Shown: positions 1 through 9,600 of the stretch, piece by piece | Layout of the letters: every line of letters begins with the position of its first letter | How positions within the stretch are numbered: the first letter of the stretch is position 1 | From: an uncultured Planctomycetota bacterium | Lineage (GTDB): Bacteria; Planctomycetota; Phycisphaerae; Phycisphaerales; UBA5793 | Assembly (NCBI GenBank): GCA_900696685.1 | Contig: CAADHA010000029.1 | Span: forward strand, 19,679-83,678 | Length of the DNA: 64,000 nucleotides | Direction of reading: 5' to 3' | Translations under genes and position numbers: made by a program | The notes under the pieces: model-generated | Databases searched by the model: none | Seen by the model: the letters and a program-made list of their open reading frames with translations, nothing else | What the model was told of the DNA's origin: nothing

Positions 1-60
1 CATGCAAGGGGTTTTGTCGGCGATCTGACGACGATATCTACGCCCGCGAGACGAAAGGAG

Positions 61-822
61 ATGTTCATAAGATTCCAACGATCGGCATCTGCAATACTGT
101 TTTTGACGAGCACGATTACCTGCTCGGCTCAGGTGACGCCAAGGCCATCTGCGGCGCCTCCAACTGCCGACGACGCGGTGGTCGGAGCGCAGATGTACCG
201 GACCTTCGTGGAGAAGGGCGAAGGGACGCTGGTCGTGGAGCCGGAGGGGCGCGTGATTCTCTAACAGAAGATCGATGTTGCGGTCGATGGCAGGGAGTGG
301 CGCATTCTCGCGGCGACTCCGCGACCCGGCGTGACTCTGGATCAAGGACGAGCCGAGGGCTATGTCACTGTCACGGCGGACTACCGTGAAGGCGCAGATC
401 GAGGGTTCCGGATCGAGATTCGTCCTTGGGAAGAGGGCGCGAAGACGCTGCATGTCTACTTTTCGCTGACGCAAGAGAAGGCAGCGCCTCCGACGACTGG
501 AACGCCGGTCCTTCCGGTCATCGGTGTTCAGACGCGGTCCTTCTCCGGCGAGCAACTCGACGCGATGCTCGCAGTTATGGCGGAACTCGGGGGCAACGAT
601 CTTCGCGATGCGTGGTCATTCCTGCTTGATGCCGCAGCGCTTTCCGAACTTCTGCCTCCGATGAACGACGATCGGTGCGCCAATTGTCAGTTTGGCGGAC
701 CCGGGTCGTCCGTCTGCACGAAACCCAACGGTTCCGGCGTTACTTGTGTGTCAGCCACCCACTACGCATGTTGTGGAGGCAGCGGGAGCAATGTATTCGC
801 AATCTGCTGTCCCAATCCTTAA
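61..822 (+). pseudogene. Secreted cysteine-rich protein gene interrupted by an in-frame TAA
   Basis: One reading frame runs through 254 codons but carries a TAA stop at codon 68 (262-264). The part before the stop starts with a plausible signal peptide ending near SAQ. The part after it is open to a TAA at 820-822 and keeps normal coding character. The last 50 residues hold eight cysteines, including a CANC pair and two CC pairs, which suggests a disulfide-rich secreted tail. An AAAGGAG sequence directly abuts the ATG at 61, closer than normal. I do not recognise the family. A nonsense mutation, a base-call error or restart at the ATG at 331 are all possible; the frame is intact on both sides, so a recent single-base change is the simplest reading. 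Confidence 0.6.
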
Positions 823-947
823 TTAGGATCCGCACGATTAGGCCGTTGCCCACTGATGTTCTCCCAAAGTGGAATCGGCTTCCCCGCTGCAGAGATTTGT
901 AATTCACTGAATAGCAATGTCCTGCAACGGTTCGGGAGATGCACAAC

Positions 948-974
948 CGCCGGCACGCTCAAGGCGTGCCGGCG
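948..974 (+). terminator. Hairpin after the first gene
   Basis: An 11-bp perfect stem (CGCCGGCACGC paired with its complement) with a 5-nt loop is followed by a T-containing tract (CTTTCGGTTTT). It lies 126 bases after the stop at 822 and before the next gene, as expected of an intrinsic terminator. Confidence 0.6.
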
Positions 975-1091
975 CTTTCGGTTTTCTGCGTTGGGTTCGA
1001 CCGTGGCAAGCCCACATATACTACGAACCGATCGTTCATGCATGATACTCGCCTGAGTCGATGTTCGCTGATTCAGGCGGAAGGAGGCGAC

Positions 1092-1385
1092 ATGGTCCTG
1101 AGATTTCGTATCGCGTTCCTGATTGCAGCGGTGGCCCTCTTGGGCCACAGCATTCTCATGTTCCTTGACATACTCAGGCCATTTTGGGGCATCGAGGTCG
1201 CATTCGCGCTGGAGATTCCATGGGGTATTGCGCTTCTTCTAGTGTGGGTGGTTCTCGAAGGCTTGCACACCTGGGTGCGAGTCAAGTCATCCGCGCTGCA
1301 GTGTCCGCACTGCGACCACTCGCTTCGCGGACTCAAGTGTCCCGAGTGCGGCGAGCGGCTTGACAGTGCGGACCAACCCCCGTGA
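1092..1385 (+). CDS. Small membrane protein with C-terminal zinc ribbon
   Basis: The predicted protein has 97 residues. Two hydrophobic helices occupy roughly residues 5-25 and 38-58. They are followed by a short basic stretch and a zinc-ribbon knuckle pair, CPHCDHSLRGLKCPECG, with four cysteines in CxxC...CxxC spacing. The ATG at 1092 is chosen because GGAGG lies just upstream and because the membrane segments begin immediately; upstream in-frame codons read through the terminator hairpin. The zinc ribbon probably faces the cytoplasm. The function is unknown. The gene ends 58 bases before the ABC ATPase gene, so co-transcription is possible. Confidence 0.7.
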   Translation: MVLRFRIAFLIAAVALLGHSILMFLDILRPFWGIEVAFALEIPWGIALLLVWVVLEGLHTWVRVKSSALQCPHCDHSLRGLKCPECGERLDSADQPP

Positions 1386-1443
1386 GATCCCATTTGTACG
1401 CCGAATCGAACCCGTTCGACGATCCGCCGGTACACTTGTGGGC

Positions 1444-2265
1444 ATGACCCTCCCCTCCTCGAATGGCAACACGCCCTCGACTTCCAGCCGCCCCAATGCC
1501 GGCCGCGAGGTCATTGCCCGCATCAGCCAACTGACCAAGACCTACTACAAGCCCGACGGCTCCGTCCTCGTCGAGGCCCTCAAGGGCGTCGATCTTGAGG
1601 TCGAGCGTGGCGAGTTCGTGGCGATCATGGGCGCCTCCGGTTCGGGCAAATCCACCCTCATGAACCTTCTCGGCGCCCTCGACCGCCCCACCTCCGGCGA
1701 GTACGTCCTCGACGGCAAGAACGTCGCCCAACTCGATGATGTCGGCCTGTCCAACGTTCGCGGGCAGAGGATCGGCTTCGTCTTTCAGGCCTTCAACCTC
1801 ATTCCCGCCTTGACCATTCTCGAGAACGTTGAGGTGCCACTCTTCTACCAGGGGATCCTGCCTTCCGAGCGGCATCGGCGCTCGAGGGAGAAACTCGAAC
1901 TCGTCGGCCTCGGCGATCGAATGCACCACCGGCCCAGCGAACTCTCCGGCGGGCAGCAGCAGCGCGCCGCCATCGCCCGCGCCCTCGTCAACGAGCCCGC
2001 CATCATCATGGCCGACGAGCCCACCGGCAACCTCGACAGCAAAACGGGCGAGGCGATCCTCGAAGTGCTTCGCACCCTTCACGAGCGCGGGCTTACCATC
2101 TTCATCGTGACCCACGACGACAAGATCGTGGCGCGGTGCGAGCGCGTGGTGCGCCTGCGCGACGGCCTGCTTGAATCCGACGAGGTCCTGAGGAGATCGG
2201 GCGTTCTGGCGGGGCGATACGGCTCGCGCCCGCGCGGCGACGCCCCGGCGGCCGTACCCTCTTGA
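1444..2265 (+). CDS. ABC transporter ATP-binding protein, LolD/MacB type
   Basis: This 273-residue protein has all the motifs of an ABC ATPase: Walker [10 protein letters not shown] at residues 63-71, Q-loop in GFVFQAFNL, signature LSGGQQQR at 167-174, Walker B ending in MADEP with the catalytic Glu at 192, D-loop, and H-loop His at 224. The [16 protein letters not shown] region is typical of the LolD/MacB/FtsE-like group that powers lipoprotein extraction or MacB-type export. An N-terminal extension of about 22 residues and a short C-terminal tail are extra. No permease gene is adjacent. The ATG at 1444 is preferred; a start at 1360 would overlap the zinc-ribbon gene. Three bases separate its stop from ruvC. 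Confidence 0.9.
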   Translation: MTLPSSNGNTPSTSSRPNAGREVIARISQLTKTYYKPDGSVLVEALKGVDLEVERGEFVAIMGASGSGKSTLMNLLGALDRPTSGEYVLDGKNVAQLDDVGLSNVRGQRIGFVFQAFNLIPALTILENVEVPLFYQGILPSERHRRSREKLELVGLGDRMHHRPSELSGGQQQRAAIARALVNEPAIIMADEPTGNLDSKTGEAILEVLRTLHERGLTIFIVTHDDKIVARCERVVRLRDGLLESDEVLRRSGVLAGRYGSRPRGDAPAAVPS

Positions 2266-2268
2266 AGC

Positions 2269-2775
2269 ATGAGAATCATCGGAATCGATCCCGGGTTGAG
2301 GCTCACCGGCTACGGCTGCTTGGAGATGCAGCGCCGCGGTCCTGATCCGCGCCTCGTCGAGGCCGGAATCATCCGCCTCGATCCGCTCGCCTCCGTCGCG
2401 ACGCGGCTCGTTGAACTCTTTCGAGACCTCGGCTCGCTGCTCGACCAGCTCAGGCCGCAGCGCATCGCCGTCGAGAAGTTGTACGCCCACTATGCCCATC
2501 CGACGACGGCGATCAAGATGGGCCATGCGCGTGGCGTGATCCTCCTCGCCGCCGAGCAGCGCGGCATTGAACTGGTCGAGATCGGCGCGACGGAGATCAA
2601 GAAGTCGCTCACCGGCAACGGGCACGCGGCCAAGCGCCAGATGCAGATCGCGGTTCAGGCGTGCCTCTGCCTGCGCGAGATGCCGCATCCCCCGGACGTG
2701 GCGGACGCCATCGCCATCGCCCTGTGCTCTGCGCGGCGCGGCGCCGCGGCCGCGCAAGCGCTTGCACGCACCTGA
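2269..2775 (+). CDS. ruvC: Crossover junction endodeoxyribonuclease RuvC
   Basis: RuvC cleaves four-way Holliday junctions during recombination, working with the RuvAB motor in the cytoplasm. The 168-residue protein is of usual length. The N-terminus has the first catalytic aspartate in GIDPGL (Asp7). The second acidic residue lies in AVEKLY, and the C-terminal pair in DVADAIAIAL. The start is three bases after the ABC ATPase stop, so the genes are probably translated as a unit. ruvA and ruvB are not in the window. The next gene encodes RuvX, another RNase H-fold nuclease. Confidence 0.95.
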   Translation: MRIIGIDPGLRLTGYGCLEMQRRGPDPRLVEAGIIRLDPLASVATRLVELFRDLGSLLDQLRPQRIAVEKLYAHYAHPTTAIKMGHARGVILLAAEQRGIELVEIGATEIKKSLTGNGHAAKRQMQIAVQACLCLREMPHPPDVADAIAIALCSARRGAAAAQALART

Positions 2776-2789
2776 TCGAGGAACACCTG

Positions 2790-3254
2790 ATGCGATACCT
2801 CGGACTGGACATCGGTGAGAAGAGGACCGGCCTGGCTCTGGGCGACGACGAAACAGGGATCGTCAGCCCCCTCGGCATGATCGAGGCCTCGTCCGGCGAA
2901 CCGCTCATCCGCAGGCTCGCCATGGCGATCGAGGAGCACGGTCCCGATGAACTCGTCGTCGGCCTGCCCCTGAACATGGACGGTTCGCACGGGCCGGCCG
3001 CCCGTCGCATCGCCGCCTTCGCCGAGCGCCTGGCCGAGATCGCGCTGCTTCCTATTCATCTCCAGGACGAGCGGCTCAGTTCCTTCGCCGCCGACGAGGC
3101 CATGGCCCGCTCCGGACTTACCCACGGGCAGAAGAAGCGGCGGCGCGACTCGCTCGCCGCGGCCGCGATTCTGCACTCGTTTCTCGAGGCTCGCGCCGGC
3201 GCAGGCGTGCGGCTCGAAGACGACGCCCCCCCTACCGTTGCGCCTCGCCAATGA
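2790..3254 (+). CDS. ruvX: RuvX/YqgF family putative pre-16S rRNA nuclease
   Basis: YqgF/RuvX proteins have an RNase H-like fold and are linked to maturation of the 16S rRNA 5' end and to Holliday junction resolution. The 154-residue protein starts MRYLGLDIGEKRTGLALGD, the classical family motif with the first catalytic Asp. The middle has VVGLPLNMDGS, and the C-terminal third has the DERLSS motif. The ATG at 2790 fits the conserved N-terminus. The last four bases overlap the next gene's start (ATGA at 3251-3254), indicating translational coupling. Confidence 0.93.
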   Translation: MRYLGLDIGEKRTGLALGDDETGIVSPLGMIEASSGEPLIRRLAMAIEEHGPDELVVGLPLNMDGSHGPAARRIAAFAERLAEIALLPIHLQDERLSSFAADEAMARSGLTHGQKKRRRDSLAAAAILHSFLEARAGAGVRLEDDAPPTVAPRQ

Positions 3255-3799
3255 AGCGCCTCTTCCTCCAACTCACCGTCGCCAACTTCCTGCTGCTCGT
3301 GCTCGTCATAGGGTGGGGACTCTGGCTCGGGCGCGGTTCGCCGTGGCAGAATCAGTTTGACGCCCTCGTCGGCATCGCCTCCCTCTTCACGCTCACCGTC
3401 CACTCGATCGTCTACACCTACTTCATCGCCTTCGGAAAGTTCGTCCAGAGTGCGATCGAAGAGCACGGCTATCCCGACCGCAAGGCTGAAACCCTTGCCC
3501 GGTTGTACAAGTTGAAGTCATTCCGCTACGGCTTCATCGCCATCGCCATGACCGCAACGGCCATGATGATCCACTTCTGGACGAGCGGCCCGGCCGGCGA
3601 GGGGGCGTGGTGGCGCGGCTGGGCGGCGCTTGGCGGCGGCCTGGCGCTGGTCGCCAATCTCCACGCCGCCCGCGTCGAGTGGAAATATGTCTGCGCCGCG
3701 AGCGTCTTGTCCGATGAGATTCTTGCCGCCTTCGGCGATCGCGAGGGGCCAGCCGCCCGCTCTCGCTCAGGCCCGGCGCATCAGGAGATAGCCCCGTGA
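3251..3799 (+). CDS. Small integral membrane protein of unknown function
   Basis: The 182-residue product has four likely transmembrane segments: about residues 5-27 (FLQLTVANFLLLVLVIGWGL), 38-60, 94-112 and 124-142. A soluble loop with many charged residues lies between segments two and three, and the C-terminal 30 residues are hydrophilic. I do not recognise the family. The start overlaps the ruvX stop (ATGA), and its stop overlaps the GTG start of the next gene, so it sits in the middle of a tightly coupled cluster ruvC-ruvX-membrane protein-LolA-like protein. Confidence 0.75.
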   Translation: MKRLFLQLTVANFLLLVLVIGWGLWLGRGSPWQNQFDALVGIASLFTLTVHSIVYTYFIAFGKFVQSAIEEHGYPDRKAETLARLYKLKSFRYGFIAIAMTATAMMIHFWTSGPAGEGAWWRGWAALGGGLALVANLHAARVEWKYVCAASVLSDEILAAFGDREGPAARSRSGPAHQEIAP

Positions 3800-4629
3800 A
3801 CTGGATTGCGTCATTGATGATCGGTGCTTTGCTGAGCGCGGCGCCTCCGGGCGATCCTCCGCCTTCGGGGGGTGAATCCGGCGCGCCGCCCGGGGCGTTG
3901 CCTGCGGCGCAGGAACCGCCCCCGATTCACTCGGCCGACGACCTGCTCGACGCCGTTGCGGCCGCGGACGCGAAGGTCCGGACGCTGACGGCGACCATCC
4001 GTTACGAGACGGTGCAGGCGCTGCTCGAGGACCGCCAGGTGCGGCGGGGAACGGCCGTGCTGCACATCTCCCCCGATCGCCGCCTCAAGCAGTTCCGCGT
4101 CTTATTCACGCAGTTCATCAGCAGTCGCGGCCTTGAAGAGCAGTCGCGCGATTACATCTTCGACGGCCGCTACCTCGTCGAACGCCTCAACGATGAGAGG
4201 CAGTTCATCAAGCGCGAGGTCGTCCGCCCGGGCCAGGAGATCGACCCGCTCGCCATCGACGGCCCACTGCCCCTTCCCATCGGCCAGTCCAGGGACTCCA
4301 TCCTCAGGCGCTTTGCCGCGGAGCTGCTCGATCGGGAAGCCGATGAGAAGGACCGCCTCAAGGGACACTATCGAATGCGCCTCACAGCCCGCAACGCCGA
4401 CGATGATCTGGAGATGGTCGATCTCTGGTACGACCCCGCCACGCTCCTCCCCGGCCGCGCCATCATCACTGAGCGCAGCGGCAACACCGTCCACGTCGAT
4501 CTCGCCGGCATCGTGATCAACGGCGATGAAGTCAGTCCCGCCGACTTCAGCACCGCTTCCCCCCCCCTCAGTGAAGGCTGGCGCATCGACGTACGGAACC
4601 TCGATGCGGATGAACGCCGAGGCCGATAG
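3796..4629 (+). CDS. Secreted LolA-like lipoprotein-carrier family protein
   Basis: The 277-residue protein begins with a weak signal peptide (MNWIASLMIGALLSAAPPG) and a proline-rich linker. From about residue 48 it resembles the LolA/LolB-like fold: DLLDAVAAADAKVRTLTATIRY, a beta-rich middle, then DLWYDPATLLPGRAIITER, where the WYDP element matches outer-membrane lipoprotein carrier relatives. Such proteins bind lipid in the periplasm; that role is an inference here. The start is a GTG at 3796 overlapping the upstream TGA. A LolD-like ATPase lies 1.5 kb upstream in the same direction, which weakly supports an envelope lipid or lipoprotein role. Confidence 0.65.
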   Translation: MNWIASLMIGALLSAAPPGDPPPSGGESGAPPGALPAAQEPPPIHSADDLLDAVAAADAKVRTLTATIRYETVQALLEDRQVRRGTAVLHISPDRRLKQFRVLFTQFISSRGLEEQSRDYIFDGRYLVERLNDERQFIKREVVRPGQEIDPLAIDGPLPLPIGQSRDSILRRFAAELLDREADEKDRLKGHYRMRLTARNADDDLEMVDLWYDPATLLPGRAIITERSGNTVHVDLAGIVINGDEVSPADFSTASPPLSEGWRIDVRNLDADERRGR

Positions 4630-4681
4630 CCGTTCGTCTGCTCCGCGCTGGTCCGCACGGCGAAGACTCTCCCTCACGGTC

Positions 4682-4722
4682 GGGGCTCGGATAACATCTT
4701 GCGACAGTCGGAACCGAGCCCC
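4682..4722. other. Inverted repeat in the convergent gap
   Basis: A 9-bp perfect inverted repeat (GGGGCTCGG and CCGAGCCCC) with a 23-base loop lies between the LolA-like gene and the minus-strand TSCPD gene. No T-tract follows. It may help termination from either side. The rest of 4630-4856 holds a short degenerate repetition of CCAGTGCC-like words near 4813-4835 and nothing else I can assign. Confidence 0.35.
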
Positions 4723-4856
4723 ACGCGTCAGCACGGGTGTCGAGCATTCGTGATCGAGTGCGCGTTCGAACGGTGAGAATCCGTCTTCACAATCGGGGCT
4801 CCGCCCAACCCCCCAGTGCCCAGTGCCGAGTGCCTAACGCCCAGCACCTGCCTGCC

Positions 4857-5222
4857 TCACCGCTTGATGAAGTGCAGTTCGAGATACCGCGCGGTGTAGT
4901 CCATGATGCTCTTGGCTTCGGGGATGTCGGGGTTGGTCGTCGGGCCCATCGGGTCGAAGCGCATTCCCTTGAAGCGCAGCACAGCATCCTCGAGCGACAG
5001 GCCGTATTGAAGAGCAAGGCTGAACGCCTGGCAGAAGGCCTGGATCAGGCCCGAGAGCGTCGAGCCTTCCTTGCTGATCTTGATGAAGACTTCGCCCGGC
5101 GAGCCGTCCGCATGCAGGCCGATGGTGAGGTACCCCTCCTGCCCGTTGATGCAGAACTTGTGCGTGATCGAGTCGCGGACGGATGGCAGAACGCGGCGGC
5201 GGTAGGTCATGACGGCGTTCAT
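4857..5222 (-). CDS. Stand-alone TSCPD domain protein related to the B12-dependent ribonucleotide reductase C-terminus
   Basis: The 121-residue protein matches the TSCPD module normally found at the C-terminal end of adenosylcobalamin-dependent (class II) ribonucleotide reductases. Recognisable blocks are HKFCINGQEGYLTIGLHADG, PGEVFIKISKEGSTLSGLIQ, FSLALQYGLSLE, RFDPMG and NPDIPEAKSIMDYTARYL. The catalytic reductase barrel is absent and no nrdJ gene is nearby. The ATG at 5222 is the start of homology; the longer upstream frame looks non-coding. It may act as a separate subunit or regulator of NrdJ encoded elsewhere, which is an inference. Both in-domain cysteines are away from the C-terminus, so it is not a thiol-relay tail. 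Confidence 0.8.
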   Translation of the reverse strand: MNAVMTYRRRVLPSVRDSITHKFCINGQEGYLTIGLHADGSPGEVFIKISKEGSTLSGLIQAFCQAFSLALQYGLSLEDAVLRFKGMRFDPMGPTTNPDIPEAKSIMDYTARYLELHFIKR

Positions 5223-5371
5223 CGGTGGTCCCTTCCCTGGGAATGCGATCGGGGCCGGCGCGTCATGCGCTGAGCCTGGACGGGCAAACGCAATTCTAGT
5301 TCGGCCGAAGGCGCGCGGCGGGTGCAAAAGTCGCGACGATCGCCCGGCATGGCGGCCCTTCATCCGGATGT

Positions 5372-6418
5372 CTACCACGACCAGCGCGCAAGTACGGCCC
5401 CCGATGCAGCGCCCGTCAGCGCAAGGCCCATCAAAAGCCAAGCCGGCGCCACTCTCGCGCGGTGCTCAAGACGATGCGCGAGTCCCACGAGTGTCAATGC
5501 CAGCACCGTCAGCCCCGCAGGCGCGAGGATTGAGAGGCCGACCAGATCCCTTACATGCCACGTCGCATCGCCCCCGACACCGCCGCGTGTAATGATCGCC
5601 CTCCAGGGGACGAGGCTGATGCACATTACCCCGATCACCGCCAGAGTTGAGAGTACGCCTGTGGAGACACTCGACCGAACCACAGCGCCAGGCCCGGCCA
5701 GTCGCCAGAGCGCGGCGAGCGCAACGGCCTGCCCCGCAAAAGCGAGGACGTTGACCAGAAGGGTCAGCGTCGGGGATACCCGCTCGGTCTTAACTACTGA
5801 CCACAGCGATTGCAATTGATGTGAAGCGATTCCCGCCGCCCCCACGGTCAGCCCGACGGCGACGAGAACCTTCCAGCGCAGAAGCACGGGTGACGCGAGC
5901 GGTCCGGACCAGTCCACGAGAAACAGTGCTCCACCTGACGCCCCGGACTGTCTCGAATCGCCTGGATCGCTGCTGACCGACCAGAGCCAGAGGATTCCGG
6001 CCGTGAGGAAGAGGTGGCCCGTCCAGTCGGGCAGACGTGCAACGTACGCTGCTCCAAGCAGGACGATGCCGACGGCGAACAGCGTGAGCACGTGGACCGT
6101 CTCGATCACGGGCAGTCCGGTCGCGAGTCGTCTGTCCAGGAGAGCCAGGCCGCAGAAGAATGCCGTCGTGGAGATCGACCCCGTCGCGAGGACCCAGAGG
6201 ATGAATGCAGATGGAAGCCCGGCCTGCCGGCCCAGGAGTGCCGCTCCTGCCAGCGGCAGCGTCAGGAGCAAGGGCAGCCAGACATCCAGCCATGCGTGCA
6301 GCGGGCGAGAGGGTCCGCCCTCACGCGAAAGGTTCGGGATGACGCCGAGGGAGAGGGCGCATAGGATCGCCAGAATGGCTGCGGCGACGCTCAGTGGTGC
6401 AAGCACGGGCGAGTGCAC
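5372..6418 (-). CDS. Polytopic membrane protein of unknown function
   Basis: About ten hydrophobic segments of 18-23 residues fill this 348-residue frame, for example LSVAAAILAILCALSLG, WLPLLLTLPLAGAALLG, ETVHVLTLFAVGIVLLGAAY, LLRWKVLVAVGLTVGAAGIA and SILAPAGLTVLALTLVGLA. The frame stays open upstream of the first helix, but those residues are Arg-rich and unlikely to be translated; the GTG at 6418 directly before the first helix is my preferred start, with moderate certainty. I recognise no conserved catalytic motif and cannot name a family. It is transcribed away from the LEPR-XLL gene, so the 229 bases between them should hold divergent promoters. Confidence 0.55.
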   Translation of the reverse strand: MHSPVLAPLSVAAAILAILCALSLGVIPNLSREGGPSRPLHAWLDVWLPLLLTLPLAGAALLGRQAGLPSAFILWVLATGSISTTAFFCGLALLDRRLATGLPVIETVHVLTLFAVGIVLLGAAYVARLPDWTGHLFLTAGILWLWSVSSDPGDSRQSGASGGALFLVDWSGPLASPVLLRWKVLVAVGLTVGAAGIASHQLQSLWSVVKTERVSPTLTLLVNVLAFAGQAVALAALWRLAGPGAVVRSSVSTGVLSTLAVIGVMCISLVPWRAIITRGGVGGDATWHVRDLVGLSILAPAGLTVLALTLVGLAHRLEHRARVAPAWLLMGLALTGAASGAVLARWSW

Positions 6419-6647
6419 GCGGCAAGTGTAGACGCGGCCTCTCGGGAGGCCGTGTGAAACATGAAAGGCGGGCCGCGCCCGCCGGGAGATTCGACCGGTC
6501 ATGCTGCCGCGCGAGGCGGCAGTGCCGGGCCGGGCCGGACCGCGAAGTCGGCCGCCCCCCGCGCCGGATCGAATGAAACTCGTCCTCGTGCGTCCCGTGT
6601 GGCGCAAGGGACGGCCACGAACCAGCCGAGATCAAGGGAGATCGACC

Positions 6648-9600
6648 ATGCCAGCGTTTCGTAATCGCACCGTCCGCCGCCGGCCCGCCCGCGGCGATTT
6701 GACACTGCGTCCGACCTTTCAGCCGCTCGAACCTCGCAAGCTGCTCAGCGCGACGGCGTCGCAGATTGCGTCGGCGCTGGATCTGCCCGAGGGAGTCGTC
6801 GTGACGTTCGAGGGTCACCGCGACGCCGTCGGTGTTTTCGAGAACTACACCGTTCACGGTCTGCTGGGATTGCCCTCGGGTCCGAACGGGCAGTTTCTCG
6901 TCCTGAGCACCGCCCACGCCTTCGACGCCGTGCGCACGACCGACGGCGCCACGCGAGACGCGACCACGCGTTACCGCGACCTCGGCGCCGAGGGCGCGGC
7001 CGACGACTTCGCCACCGTGCGATTCACCCTCGAAGTTCCTTTCGCGATCGTGCGCCAGCGCCTGCTCATCGACTTCATCTACGCGTCGGACGCGAACACG
7101 GACGGCGGCGACTTCTTCGACATCATCGTCAACGGCGTGAACATCGCCGCGCAGGACGGACGCGGGCGCATCGAGGCCGGCGGGGCCTACGTCACCAACG
7201 AGCGCGACCCGGAGATCGGCGGGACCGTGCCGGGCTATGGATTCCAGATCGGCACTGAATACACCGACCTCCTGACCGCTTCCTATTCGATTCCCGACGG
7301 CGTGATGACGCTCGAGATCGAGATCACGATCGCCGACTCGAATGATCCGCTCAAGGACGCCTGGGCGCTGATCGACAACATCCGCTTCGAGACGCCGCAG
7401 GTGGTCTTCCTCGATTTTGACGGGCAGGACATCGGCGACTTCTTCCTTGCGGGGACGAACTACGTCGTGCCGGCCTTTGACGCCAACGACTTCGGCCTCG
7501 GCGGCAACTTCGCGGACGTGATCAAGGCCGATCTCGAGGCCGCTTTCGCACCCTATGCCATTCAGTTCGTGACCAGCGAGCCGGTCAGCGGCGAATTCAT
7601 GCACGTGGTCATCGGCGGCCGCAACAGCGACACCGTGACCATCTCCAACACGCGCTCGACGGAGTGGCTGCGGCGGCCCCTGAACGCCTCGACGACCTTC
7701 CGGCAACTGTTCAACTACGTTAACTTCCGCAACGCCAATGGGCAGGAGCGCTCCTTCGGCATGGCGGACCGCCTCGACCTGGACAACGGCGACCGCGGCG
7801 ACATGGCGGTCGTCTTCGCCAAGGAGATCGCCCGCCTCGGCGAGTTCGACTACAACGACCTTATCAACACCATCTCGCACTACATCGGACGAAACCTCGG
7901 CCTTCGGCCTGAAGCCGCGACCGCCATCGATTCGATCATGAACGAGGACATCCTCCTGCGCGGCTCGCTCATCCAGGATCAGAACAATGACCTCCTGAGC
8001 GTCCGCTGGGGAGACCGCCGCGATGGTGCGACGGTCATGCGTCAGAACGCCCACCAGGTTCTGATGGGCAACCTCGGTCCGTCGGCGGAACAATCCGGCA
8101 TTGTCCGCGCGTTCACCGACGTGTCTCGACTCAACGAGGCGCACTGGACCATTACGCAGCCCACGCGAGGCCGGCTTTTCGACGCCCAGTTCATCATCAT
8201 CGGCGACAAGCACACCCGCACGAACGCCACCTTCGCCGATGAGTGGGTCGAGACGCAGATCCTCGTCACCGACTACGCCGGACGCGATCCGCAGATCGTC
8301 ATCACCGCCTCCAGCCGGGACAACGGGCGCATCGACTACGAGACTTACGGCCCACGCAACCTCGGGCAATACAACGAAGTGACCAATGATGCGCGCATCG
8401 TGGTGATCAGCCTCTTCCAGGAGGTCGGCTCTCTGCCGGTATTCCGTGGACAGGCCAGCGTCGTACAGACTGACGCGGCGGACACGACCGTCTATTTCCG
8501 TTCCTTCGAATACACCGAAGCGGACGGCGATCTTGTCACCATCACCCTCACCTCCCGCACCGGACTCTTCGCCGTCGAGGAGACCGAGGGCGGGCTGGTC
8601 GTTACGCTCGCCGAGACCGATTCGCAGCGCGACACGATGATCATCAACGTCCGCCGGCGCGGCGGCGACGGCCGGGCGGTCATCAGCGGCATCCTCGGCT
8701 CGGGACTGCGCACGCTCAAGGTTCTCCGAACTGACATCGAAGGCGCGGGCGTCGACCTGACGGGCATCACGGTCGGCCGCTTTGAGAGCATCCTCGGCGG
8801 ATCGCACTTCAACCTCCGCCAGGACGAGCGCGTGAACGGCAACATCCACTTCGAGACCATCGGTGCGGATTCGCGCATCGTGATCGGCCGGCTCGCATGG
8901 AAATTCCTCGCCCAGGAGATCCTCGGCGGCACGTTTGCCTTCGGCGAGCTGATGCGCTTTGACGCCCGCAACAACCTCTTCGCCGACCGCATCGACATCG
9001 AAGACGGCGACCGGGCCCGGATTGTCGTGCGCGGCGACGCGATGGGCGGCTTCTGGGCCGTCTGGACCGAGACCTCCAAGCGGGAATCCTGGCGCCTCAT
9101 TGATGTGCGCGGCTCAGTTTCCGACGTGACCATCCACGCGCCCGGAAGGCTCACCACGCTCAAAGTGCAGGAGGACTTCGACGCTGACGTGGATGTGCTC
9201 GCCCTTAACAAGGCCATCCTCCGCGGCGACTGGACCGGCCACATGATCCTCCGCCACGACGGCAGCGATTTCAAACAGTCCGCCGTGTCCATCAACGTCA
9301 CCGGCGCTGCACGCGGTCTGCTCCTCCAGGCGCAGGATTCCATCAACAGCCTGCAACTCGGCGCGGCCTTCGACAGCAACTTCTACGTCGGCTTCGACTT
9401 CTCCGTCACCAGCGGCCTCGTGGTCGATCCCACGCTCATCGTCAACGAAGACGCACGCGTCAAGACGCTGAAACTGCGCGGCGTGCGAGGCGAGGCGTTC
9501 GACATGGTCAACTCGATCTTCTCGGCCGTGACCTTCGGCAAGGTGATGCTCGGCAACGTCAACGGCGACAACGGCGGCGTGCCCTTCGGGCTGTCCGCCC

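Noticed and set aside
1333..2757. 474-codon minus-strand open frame over the ABC ATPase and ruvC
   Set aside because: Both plus-strand genes have complete catalytic motifs; this is an antisense shadow.
4737..5273. Plus-strand 178-codon frame opposite the TSCPD gene
   Set aside because: The minus-strand protein matches the ribonucleotide reductase module block by block; the plus frame is a shadow.
6321..8849. Very long minus-strand open frame (842 codons) opposite the LEPR-XLL gene
   Set aside because: It is the antisense of a GC-rich coding region, is rich in Arg/Val/Asp runs, and has no domain or start signal. The plus-strand gene has a clear motif, start and ribosome-binding site.
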